Part shown: in pieces, positions 7,308-13,777 of the stretch
Numbering within the stretch: position 1 is the stretch's first letter
Layout: each line of letters opens with the position of its first letter
NCBI GenBank assembly: GCA_002308775.1
Contig: DBVT01000021.1
Location: forward strand, 1-16,190
DNA length: 16,190 bases
Source of the DNA: Mageeibacillus sp. UBA1257
GTDB lineage: Bacteria > Bacillota > Clostridia > UBA1212 > UBA1257
Reading direction: 5' to 3'
Notes under the pieces: generated by a model
What the model saw: the letters and a program-made list of their open reading frames with translations, nothing else
Told to the model about the DNA's origin: nothing
The model's database searches: none
Translations under genes and position numbers: made by a program

Positions 7308-7946
7308 ATGTCACTTTCCGACAGCGAATTTTTTACCGGCCTGATAAGGGAGAGAAAAGGCATCGAGGGTAAAATAAGATCGAGCGCGTCAGACGGCCGC
7401 CGCATTCCGATAATCAGGGACGATACGGCGACTCTTCTTGAGATACTCGTTTCGCAGAAAAAACCTGAAAAAATACTTGAATTCGGCACGGCGATAGGTT
7501 ATTCGGCTATAATAATGGCGAAAGCTTCCGACTGCGTAAAAAGTATCGACACTGTCGAGATCGATCCCGATATGGTCATAGAAGCGAGAAAAAACATCGA
7601 AAACGCGTCACTTTCAAATATAATACATGTGATCGCGGGAGACGCGGCAGAGGTCGCGTCGTGCCTTTCCGGAAGCTACGATATGATATTTCTGGACAGC
7701 GCGAAATCTCAATATGTCAGAATGTACGAAGACCTCAAAAGGCTCCTTCCAAAGGGCGGCCTTCTGGTCTGCGACAATGTTATATATTACGGAAAAGTTT
7801 ATGACGAGCCTGAAAATTCGCCTCACAAGCAGAGGACGATAGTCGCCAATATGAGGGATTTTCTGAAGCAGATGTTCGAAGATGAAGAAATGAGGAGTGT
7901 AATTGCCGATGTTGGAGACGGACTTGCGATCTCGGAAAAGCTGTGA
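7308..7946 (+). CDS. trmR: SAM-dependent O-methyltransferase, probable tRNA 5-hydroxyuridine methyltransferase TrmR
   Basis: The 212-aa product is a class I SAM methyltransferase of the O-methyltransferase 3 (caffeoyl-CoA/COMT-like) family. SAM motif I is ILEFGTAIGYSA, the acidic ribose-binding strand is VEIDPDM, and FLDSAKSQY plus CDNVIYYG supply the metal-binding Asp/Asn residues of the family. B. subtilis TrmR (YrrM, about 217 aa) methylates 5-hydroxyuridine at tRNA position 34 to 5-methoxyuridine. The same order mltG-trmR-U32 is found there, which makes this role likely. The reading frame stays open upstream, but the true start is ATG 7308: GGAGG lies five bases before it, inside the end of mltG. 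The next gene starts inside its 3' end. A different O-methyl acceptor cannot be excluded from sequence alone. Confidence 0.88.
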   Translation: MSLSDSEFFTGLIRERKGIEGKIRSSASDGRRIPIIRDDTATLLEILVSQKKPEKILEFGTAIGYSAIIMAKASDCVKSIDTVEIDPDMVIEARKNIENASLSNIIHVIAGDAAEVASCLSGSYDMIFLDSAKSQYVRMYEDLKRLLPKGGLLVCDNVIYYGKVYDEPENSPHKQRTIVANMRDFLKQMFEDEEMRSVIADVGDGLAISEKL

Positions 7947-9180
7947 GCTTCTGGCCCCGGCGGGCAATTTCGAAAAGCTTAAAACGGCCTTTATGTACGG
8001 TGCTGACGCGGCGTATCTCGGAGGCACGTCTTTCGGACTGCGCGCTGCCGCGGGGAATTTTACTGACGAAGAAATAAAAGAAGCGATCGATCTCGCAAAC
8101 GGCGAAGGCAAGAAGATCTATGTTACGCTCAATATCCTCCCCAGGACTTCGGAACTTGACGAACTTGCGAGATACGCCGAAAAGCTTGTCAAAATGGGAG
8201 TTCACGGCGCAATAATATCAGATATAGGCGCTTTTATGACTGTGAGAAAAGCTGCTCCCGATCTTCCGATACACGTGAGCACACAGGCGAATAACTTAAA
8301 CGCTGCAACAGTGAGATTCTGGCTTGAAAACGGCGCGGAAAGGGTCAATCTGGCAAGAGAACTGACGGTACGCGAAATAAAGGAAATAGATAGAGAACTT
8401 AAAGACATCCCGCATGAGCTGGAGGCATTTGTTCACGGCGCGATGTGCATGTCGTATTCGGGCAGATGCATGTTGAGCGATTATCTCGCGGGAAGGTCGT
8501 CAAACAGGGGAGACTGCGCTCAGCCTTGCAGGTGGAAATATTTCCTCAGCGAAGAAAAAAGGCCGGGAGAATATATGCCTGTCGAAGAATCTAAGGAAGG
8601 TACGTTTATTTTTAACTCGAAGGACCTTTGCATGATCGAGCACATACCGGAGCTGATAGATGCCGGAATAACGAGCCTTAAGATCGAAGGAAGAATGAAG
8701 AGCGAATTCTACATCGCCGTGACGGTGAGAGCATACAGGATAGCGGTCGACGAATATTTCAGGGACCCCGAAGGTTATTCGAAGAATAAAGAGCTTTTGA
8801 AGGAACTTACGGGCGAACTCGAATCCGTGAGCCACAGAGAATACAGCACAGGTTTTTACTTCGGGGACAGGGGAAGCCAGATATACGGATCTTCTTCGTA
8901 TCTCAGATCGTGCGACTTTATGGGCACAGTCAGATCGTGCGAAAAGTCAGACGACGGATCTTACGACTGCGTGATAATCCAGCGCGGCAATTTCAAAGCG
9001 GGAGACGTGCTCGAATTCGTCCCTCCGAAAGGTAAAATGCTCAGCTGGCAGGCAGCCGGAATGAAGAATTCCGAAGGAGAGGATATCGAAGCCGCTCCTC
9101 ACGCGATGATGGAAGTGTATGTAAAGCTTCCGGAACATATGCCTGAGGGAACGATAGTCAGAAGAAGAAAAACACGGTAA
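7903..9180 (+). CDS. trhP: U32 family protein, probable tRNA hydroxylation protein TrhP
   Basis: The product (up to 425 aa) has the peptidase U32 fold: the N-terminal ELLAPAGNFEKLKTAF block, a barrel with HVSTQANNLN, and the family signature around SNRGDCAQPCRWKYF. Cysteines in MCMSYSGRCMLS, GDCAQPCRW and KDLCMIEH are placed like the proposed Fe-S ligands of TrhP. A C-terminal beta domain follows (GDVLEFVPPKGK). E. coli YegQ/TrhP and B. subtilis YrrN/YrrO (TrhP1/P2) hydroxylate U34 of tRNA in a prephenate-dependent way; TrmR then methylates it. Only one U32 gene is present here, closest in length to YrrO. The start is uncertain: TTG 7903 is five bases after GAGGAG (7892-7897), ATG 7909 eleven bases; both lie inside trmR. 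No convincing terminator follows. A collagenase-like protease role is an older label for the family. Confidence 0.88.
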   Translation: MPMLETDLRSRKSCELLAPAGNFEKLKTAFMYGADAAYLGGTSFGLRAAAGNFTDEEIKEAIDLANGEGKKIYVTLNILPRTSELDELARYAEKLVKMGVHGAIISDIGAFMTVRKAAPDLPIHVSTQANNLNAATVRFWLENGAERVNLARELTVREIKEIDRELKDIPHELEAFVHGAMCMSYSGRCMLSDYLAGRSSNRGDCAQPCRWKYFLSEEKRPGEYMPVEESKEGTFIFNSKDLCMIEHIPELIDAGITSLKIEGRMKSEFYIAVTVRAYRIAVDEYFRDPEGYSKNKELLKELTGELESVSHREYSTGFYFGDRGSQIYGSSSYLRSCDFMGTVRSCEKSDDGSYDCVIIQRGNFKAGDVLEFVPPKGKMLSWQAAGMKNSEGEDIEAAPHAMMEVYVKLPEHMPEGTIVRRRKTR

Positions 9181-9218
9181 AACGGCGCGAATTTTGCTTT
9201 TTTTACGCGTATGATATC

Positions 9219-9248
9219 TTGAATTCGACTGCGTAATAATGGTATACT
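9219..9248 (+). promoter_or_regulatory. Promoter of murA-walJ
   Basis: TTGAAT (9219-9224), an 18-base spacer and an extended -10, TGG-TATACT (9240-9248), lie in the gap between trhP and murA. Transcription would begin near 9255, about 67 bases before the murA start. Confidence 0.75.
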
Positions 9249-9321
9249 AAAAAGTGAAGTTGATGCTTCGGACAAAAACATATCATTTTTACAAAAGAAA
9301 AGACAAAAAGAAGGTGTGGTT

Positions 9322-10596
9322 GTGGGAAAATTTGTTATATACGGCGAAAAGCCTCTGAAAGGAAACGTTTCGATCGGAGGAAGTAAGAACGCGGTGGTCG
9401 CCATACTGCCTGCCGCACTGCTGGCCGAGAATCCCTGCACGATAGATAATGTTCCGGACGTTTCGGACGTACATATAATCATAGATATTTTGAGAAAACT
9501 GGGTGCTATATGCGAGTGGAAAAACGACTCCGTGACGATAGACGCGCGCCCGGTCAATACTTATGTCGCAACGGACAACAATATAGGCGCTCTGAGAGGT
9601 TCATACTATTTCGTCGGCGCTCTGCTCGGAAGATTCGGAAGAGCTGAAGTTTCTCTTCCCGGCGGATGCAACCTCGGAGCAAGACCGATAGACCAGCACC
9701 TCAAAGGATTCAAACAGCTCGGAGCGGATACCACGGCTGACTACGGAAAAGTGGTCGCAAACGCCCCTGACGGACTTATGGGAAATAAAATTTTCTTCGA
9801 CGTCGTTTCCGTAGGAGCTACTATAAATGTCATGATAGCCGCATGCACCGCCGAGGGACTTACGCAGATCGAAAACTGCGCAAAGGAGCCGCATGTCGTC
9901 GATGTCGCGAACTTTTTGAACGCGATGGGCGCGAATATCAAAGGCGCAGGAACCGACGTAATTAAGATCAGGGGAGTCAGAGCTCTCAAGGGAGGAATCC
10001 GCTATACCGTCATTCCCGATCAGATCGAAGCGGGAACATTCATGATAGCGGCAGCCGCGACGGGCGGAGAAGTGACCGTCTGCAATATAATACCGAGGCA
10101 CCTCGATTCTCTCACCGCAAAACTGAAAGAGATGAACGTCGGCGTGGAGACTGAAGAGGACAATATTAAAATTTACAGCAAAGACGACAGCCGTATGTGC
10201 GCAACGAAAATTAAAACGATGCCTTATCCCGGTTTCCCGACAGACCTGCAACCGCAGATGACGACCCTTTTGTCGCTCGTTGACGGAGAGAGCACGATCA
10301 CGGAGGGCGTCTGGGAATCGAGATTCCAGTATGTGGACGATCTCAACAGGATGGGAGCAAGTATAAATGTGAACAATAAAGTCGCGATGATCTCCGGAAA
10401 CAGAAAACTCAGGGGAGCGACAGTGAGATGCCCCGATCTGAGAGCGGGAGCGGCGCTCGTTATAGCGGCTCTTGCTTCCGAAGGGCGCTCCGAAGTGTAC
10501 GATATCAATTACATCGACAGAGGTTATGCGGATTTCGAAAAGAAACTGAGAAACTTGGGCGCTGATATCACCAGAGTGGACGACAGGGCGGAATGA
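9322..10596 (+). CDS. murA: UDP-N-acetylglucosamine 1-carboxyvinyltransferase MurA
   Basis: MurA transfers enolpyruvate from PEP to UDP-GlcNAc, the first committed step of peptidoglycan synthesis in the cytoplasm. The 424-aa product carries Lys22-Asn23 in GGSKNA, the catalytic loop PGGCNLGARP with Cys116 (E. coli Cys115), YPGFPTDLQPQ with the general-base Asp, and LRAGAALVIAALA. Presence of the loop Cys predicts normal fosfomycin sensitivity at target level. Two in-frame GTG codons are possible starts: 9316 is one base from AAGG (9311-9314), whereas 9322 is seven bases away, so 9322 (MGKFVIYGEK) is preferred. Bacillota often have two MurA paralogues; this one cannot be assigned to MurA1 or MurA2 without comparison. 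walJ follows after 23 bases and is probably co-transcribed. Confidence 0.97.
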   Translation: MGKFVIYGEKPLKGNVSIGGSKNAVVAILPAALLAENPCTIDNVPDVSDVHIIIDILRKLGAICEWKNDSVTIDARPVNTYVATDNNIGALRGSYYFVGALLGRFGRAEVSLPGGCNLGARPIDQHLKGFKQLGADTTADYGKVVANAPDGLMGNKIFFDVVSVGATINVMIAACTAEGLTQIENCAKEPHVVDVANFLNAMGANIKGAGTDVIKIRGVRALKGGIRYTVIPDQIEAGTFMIAAAATGGEVTVCNIIPRHLDSLTAKLKEMNVGVETEEDNIKIYSKDDSRMCATKIKTMPYPGFPTDLQPQMTTLLSLVDGESTITEGVWESRFQYVDDLNRMGASINVNNKVAMISGNRKLRGATVRCPDLRAGAALVIAALASEGRSEVYDINYIDRGYADFEKKLRNLGADITRVDDRAE

Positions 10597-10619
10597 TCTG
10601 ACGGCGGAGGAAATGTACC

Positions 10620-11414
10620 ATGATCAGATTTTGCAGCCTTTCCAGCGGGAGCAGCGGCAATTGCATTTTTATCGGAACGGAAACAACAAGAATATTAATA
10701 GACGCGGGTATTTCGGGCAAAAAGATCGAGGATTCTCTTTGCGCTTTCGGAGAGCGCGGACAGAATATCGACGCTCTTCTGATCACGCACGAGCACTGCG
10801 ATCACATCCAGGGCGCGGGGATAGTCTCGCGCAGATTCCACGTGCCTGTATACGCGACAAAAGGGACCTGGGACAATATGTACGTGGGTAAAATAGACGA
10901 AAACAACAAAAAAATAATCGATCCCGAAAAAGGATCTTTTAACATAGGAGATATTATCGTAAAACCGTTCAGGACGCCTCACGACGCGGCGGAACCGGTG
11001 GCTTACACATTTTGCACAAACGGACACAAGCTGGCAGTCGCGACGGATATCGGGCATATCACGAGGGAGATCTGTGATAATATCGAAGGAAGCGAGCTCG
11101 TGCTCCTCGAATCGAATCACGACCTCAATATGCTGAAATTCGGAAGCTATCCGAGGGATCTCCGGATGAGGATCGCAGGCGATCTCGGCCATCTGTCAAA
11201 TGACAATGCTTCAGAGTTTGCTTCATATTTGGCTGAAAAAGGGACAAAAATAATAGTTCTGGGCCATTTGAGCCATGAAAACAACACTCCTACGCTTGCG
11301 TATGACACCTTGTGCTCAAAGCTCAGGGACCGCGGATTTGAAAACGGCAAAGAGGTATCCGTGTACGTCGCGAAGAGGGACGTCCCGATGAAGATGATCT
11401 GCATAGAAGATTAA
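10620..11414 (+). CDS. walJ: Metallo-beta-lactamase-fold hydrolase WalJ (YycJ-like)
   Basis: The 264-aa product matches WalJ/YycJ in length and N-terminal block (FCSLSSGSSGNC). The metal motif THEHCDH gives His57, His59, Asp61 and His62, and further metal-site histidines lie in RTPHDA, ATDIGH, ESNHD and LGHLSHEN. YycJ proteins are cytoplasmic MBL-fold enzymes with reported exonuclease activity and a proposed part in DNA repair; the gene is often linked to walRK, which is not seen here. The ATG follows GGAGG with a spacer of about 9 to 10 bases. It lies 23 bases after murA. The fold is certain; the WalJ label rests on the N-terminal block, length and rlmH nearby. Confidence 0.9.
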   Translation: MIRFCSLSSGSSGNCIFIGTETTRILIDAGISGKKIEDSLCAFGERGQNIDALLITHEHCDHIQGAGIVSRRFHVPVYATKGTWDNMYVGKIDENNKKIIDPEKGSFNIGDIIVKPFRTPHDAAEPVAYTFCTNGHKLAVATDIGHITREICDNIEGSELVLLESNHDLNMLKFGSYPRDLRMRIAGDLGHLSNDNASEFASYLAEKGTKIIVLGHLSHENNTPTLAYDTLCSKLRDRGFENGKEVSVYVAKRDVPMKMICIED

Positions 11415-11422
11415 AAAGAGAC

Positions 11423-11451
11423 TTGACCTGGGCACAGGCGGCACATATATT
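11423..11451 (+). promoter_or_regulatory. Promoter of the NUDIX gene and rlmH
   Basis: TTGACC (11423-11428) is separated by 17 bases from TATATT (11446-11451), in the 76-base gap after walJ. Transcription would begin near 11458. No terminator ends the murA-walJ transcript before it, so read-through plus this promoter could both supply the downstream pair. Confidence 0.75.
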
Positions 11452-11490
11452 ACGTATTAAACGATCAGAATCGAAACGGAGCGTACACCC

Positions 11491-12150
11491 ATGAAAATCG
11501 AAAAAGAGAATGTCAAAAAACTGTATGACGGAAAGTTCATCAAGCTTTTCGATCTTCAATACGCTCCGGGCAAACATTACTTTGAGGCAACCAGAAGAAA
11601 CGAAGACGATCTCGCCGCCGTAAAAACGGACGAGGAATTCAAAAAAATGATCCCGGACGCGGTTTCGTGCATAATAATAGTCAGATCTGACGAAAACGAA
11701 GAGCCAAAGCTGCTTATGTCGAGAGAGTTCAGATATCCGGCGGGAAGATTTTTACTCAGTCCGCCCGCGGGGCTTATCGATGAATCTGACAAATGTGCGA
11801 AGGATCCGCTGATCGAGACGGCAAAAAGAGAAATATTCGAAGAAACAGGCGTAAAAATAACAGATAAAGACCATTTATTCACTGTCTGTCCGCTGACATT
11901 CAGCTCTCCCGGAATGACTGATGAGAGCAATGCGTTAGTTTGCGCGATCATAGACAAAAACGACCTTAAAGACCTCTCTCATGAAAACATAACGGGCACG
12001 GAACTGTTCGGAGATTTTTACCTGATGGACAGAGAAGAAGCGCGCAAGACGCTGAAAAGGGGCACGGACAGCTTCGGAAACGCCTTCTCACTGTACACGT
12101 GGGCAGTGCTGATGTATTTTGTTTCAGGTCTCTGGGAGGAAGAAAAATGA
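11491..12150 (+). CDS. NUDIX hydrolase, ADP-ribose pyrophosphatase-like
   Basis: The 219-aa product has an N-terminal beta region seen in ADP-ribose pyrophosphatases, then the catalytic domain with PAGRFLLSPPAGLID and a Nudix box at 94-121. The box ends in the canonical REIFEETGV with the metal-binding glutamates. However, the first Glu is Asp100, and twelve residues instead of seven separate it from Arg-Glu. The layout fits enzymes cleaving nucleoside diphosphates linked to a sugar, but the substrate is not determined. ATG 11491 has GGAG about 9 bases upstream. The TGA overlaps the rlmH ATG in ATGA, so translation is coupled. Confidence 0.9.
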   Translation: MKIEKENVKKLYDGKFIKLFDLQYAPGKHYFEATRRNEDDLAAVKTDEEFKKMIPDAVSCIIIVRSDENEEPKLLMSREFRYPAGRFLLSPPAGLIDESDKCAKDPLIETAKREIFEETGVKITDKDHLFTVCPLTFSSPGMTDESNALVCAIIDKNDLKDLSHENITGTELFGDFYLMDREEARKTLKRGTDSFGNAFSLYTWAVLMYFVSGLWEEEK

Positions 12151-12590
12151 GATTCACGGTCCTCGCAATAGGTAAAATAAAAGAGCAGTATTTAAGGGAC
12201 GCGATCTCCGATTATTCCAAGAGGCTCTCCCGTTTTGCGCAGATAGAAGTCATCGAGCTTCCCGAGGGAAAGTCCGTAAAGGAAGAGGGAGAATCCCAGC
12301 TTAAAAGGCTCCCCGAAAAGGCATATATCGTCGCTCTGGACCTCGCGGGGAAGGAAATCGATTCTCCGAAACTCGCCGGGCTGATAGACAAAACGGCGAC
12401 TGACGGATATTCTCACATATGCTTCGTAATAGGAGGAGCTGAGGGGATATCGCCCGAAATAACAGACAGAGCCGACTTCAGATTCTGCATGTCAAAACTC
12501 ACTTTTACTCATCAGATGGCAAGATTCATCCTTTTCGAGCAACTGTACAGGGCAGAAAAGATAATAAACAACGAAGCGTACCACAAGTGA
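12147..12590 (+). CDS. rlmH: 23S rRNA (pseudouridine1915-N3)-methyltransferase RlmH
   Basis: RlmH methylates N3 of pseudouridine 1915 in helix 69 of 23S rRNA on assembled 70S ribosomes. The 147-aa product is a minimal SPOUT (alpha/beta knot) enzyme, slightly shorter than the usual 155-159 aa. It has ALDLAGKEIDS, the SAM-binding FVIGGAEG (93-100) and the C-terminal LTFTHQMARFILFEQLYRA block ending NNEAYHK, where many homologues have a Pro before YH. ATG 12147 follows GAGGAAG and overlaps the NUDIX stop by four bases; the frame is open further upstream but that part is shadow of the NUDIX gene. Linkage to walJ (yycJ) is also known in Bacilli. Its stop is 20 bases from the convergent ispE stop, and a terminator-like hairpin lies inside ispE. 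Confidence 0.97.
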   Translation: MRFTVLAIGKIKEQYLRDAISDYSKRLSRFAQIEVIELPEGKSVKEEGESQLKRLPEKAYIVALDLAGKEIDSPKLAGLIDKTATDGYSHICFVIGGAEGISPEITDRADFRFCMSKLTFTHQMARFILFEQLYRAEKIINNEAYHK

Positions 12591-12610
12591 AACGACCGTT
12601 TGACAATTGA

Positions 12611-13549
12611 TCAGGTGACGTAAAATGCCTGATGCGAAAGTCCGAGAAAATGCTTCTCGGCCTCTTTTGCGTATTTTGAATTTTCAAAAAGACCCACTAT
12701 AGTTGAACCGCTGCCTGTCATAAAAGCGGTTAAAACGCCTTCCCGGGAGAGCATTTCTTTTTTTATTTTCGCAAGCAGCGGATATTTTTTAAAAACAGGA
12801 TATTCCAGCACGTTCTTCATATCGGCGGCAGCGCCGGCAACGTCCCTTTTGAGCAGATTTCTTATGAGCCTTTCGCAGTCGGGATGAGCGTCTTCCGGTA
12901 TTTCCGTACAGTCGTAATCCGTATATGCTTCGGCAGTTGAAGAAAAAATCGAAGGTTTTACGAGAACGATGCTGAGCGGAGGAAGAACGGGAAGTCTTTT
13001 TATCTCCGTGCCGCGGCCTGTGGCATATGCCGGTCTGGCGGACATGAAAAACGGAACGTCGGAGCCCACCTGTGACGCGATCTCGCGAAGCTCCGCAGGC
13101 TCGAGAGGGAAGCGAGCCAGATTGTTCAGGGCTTTTAAAACGGCAGCCGCATCGGAACTCCCTCCTCCCAGACCTGCGCCAACAGGGATCTTTTTTACTA
13201 TATAAATGAATATTTCTCTGTCATAGCCCGTTTTTTCGCAGAATAAAGAGGCGGCTTTATAGGCGAGATTTTTCTCTCCCGTCGGAAGTGCGCGGTTATC
13301 AGACGCAACGACTATCTTTTTCCCCGTCGCTTTCATTTTTGTAAAGGTATCTTTTAAACTATCAGCCGTTTTCGCATCCGCGTAAAAGGCAAGTTTGGAT
13401 ATTCCTTCCTCCGTGCAGGTAAATATACTGTCTGAAAGATCGACTGTTTTCATCACCGTTTCGAGCATATGATAACCTTGTTCGTCCTTTCCGACGATGT
13501 CAAGAGCGAGATTGATCTTCGCGAAAGCCTTCAAATTTATATATCTCAT
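12611..13549 (-). CDS. ispE: 4-diphosphocytidyl-2-C-methyl-D-erythritol kinase IspE
   Basis: IspE phosphorylates CDP-methylerythritol with ATP in the non-mevalonate isoprenoid pathway. The 312-aa product is a GHMP kinase: AFAKINLALDI with Lys11, the ATP loop PVGAGLGGGSSDAAA (122-136) with catalytic Asp133, and the C-terminal MTGSGSTIVGLF. It is about 25-30 residues longer than common IspE proteins (280-290), and most of the excess lies between residues 45 and 90. ATG 13549 has GGAG six bases upstream; the TTG at 13561 overlaps that ribosome site and is unlikely. It is divergent from rpoB and convergent with rlmH. Confidence 0.96.
   Translation of the reverse strand: MRYINLKAFAKINLALDIVGKDEQGYHMLETVMKTVDLSDSIFTCTEEGISKLAFYADAKTADSLKDTFTKMKATGKKIVVASDNRALPTGEKNLAYKAASLFCEKTGYDREIFIYIVKKIPVGAGLGGGSSDAAAVLKALNNLARFPLEPAELREIASQVGSDVPFFMSARPAYATGRGTEIKRLPVLPPLSIVLVKPSIFSSTAEAYTDYDCTEIPEDAHPDCERLIRNLLKRDVAGAAADMKNVLEYPVFKKYPLLAKIKKEMLSREGVLTAFMTGSGSTIVGLFENSKYAKEAEKHFLGLSHQAFYVT
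12642..12668 (+). terminator. Possible rlmH terminator within the 3' end of ispE
   Basis: CCGAGAA (12642-12648) pairs perfectly with TTCTCGG (12654-12660) around a five-base loop, and CCTCTTTT follows. On the + strand this resembles a short intrinsic terminator about 50 bases after the rlmH stop. It would place the RNA end antisense to the last codons of ispE. No other terminator is visible after rlmH. Confidence 0.5.
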
Positions 13550-13573
13550 AAAAAACTCCAATTTTTTAGGCCG

Positions 13574-13582
13574 ATTTTAGCA
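13574..13582 (-). promoter_or_regulatory. Probable extended -10 of the ispE promoter
   Basis: On the minus strand TGC-TAAAAT forms an extended -10 element about 25 bases before the ispE ATG. The -35 is poor (TGCAAC with an 18-base spacer, about 13598-13603) and would fall inside the spacer of the divergent rpoB promoter. The two promoters would therefore overlap. Confidence 0.45.
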
Positions 13583-13590
13583 AAAAGTGC

Positions 13591-13619
13591 TTGACTCGTT
13601 GCACTCTGCGTGTTAAACT
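13591..13619 (+). promoter_or_regulatory. Promoter of rpoB
   Basis: TTGACT (13591-13596), a 17-base spacer and TAAACT (13614-13619) preceded by TG-T (extended -10) form a good promoter. The start would be near 13626, leaving a leader of about 150 bases. The -35 is framed by AGTGC (13586-13590) and GCACT (13601-13605), a possible operator. Confidence 0.7.
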
Positions 13620-13656
13620 ATTAAATTGCTTTGCATTTTCCCGAACGCAGAGAGAA

Positions 13657-13687
13657 AGTTTTTACGGTCGTTTTTTCCGTAAAAATT
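13657..13687 (+). other. Hairpin in the rpoB 5' leader
   Basis: TTTTTACGG (13659-13667) and CCGTAAAAA (13677-13685) form a perfect 9-bp stem, extendable by a G-U and an A-U pair, around a T-rich nine-base loop. The stem itself ends in A, with no T run after it, so it is not a standard terminator on +. A perfect 10-bp palindrome TGCATATGCA (13703-13712) follows. Role unknown; RNA processing or regulation is possible. Confidence 0.5.
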
Positions 13688-13777
13688 ATAGCAAACGGGG
13701 CATGCATATGCAAGACAGCCGTTATGCGGCGGTTTTACATCGGAAACCTAAAATAAATTTTTGAGGTGATTATCTTT

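Noticed and set aside
9181..9211. T-rich stretch after trhP as an intrinsic terminator
   Set aside because: A seven-T run exists, but the best stem before it is about four pairs with a wobble; not enough to call.
9601..10251. Minus-strand open frame of 216 codons inside murA, and a similar 182-codon frame within typA (4685-5233)
   Set aside because: Both are antisense shadows of conserved genes, caused by codon bias; low-complexity translations without recognisable motifs.
12600..12626. TTGACA (12600-12605) and TAAAAT (12621-12626) as a + strand promoter antisense to ispE
   Set aside because: The spacer is only 15 bases, there is no + strand gene downstream for 1.1 kb, and part of it lies in coding sequence.
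13718..13736. GCCG-TTATG-CGGC followed by GGTTTT as an attenuator in the rpoB leader
   Set aside because: Only four base pairs and a broken T run; kept out of the feature list.
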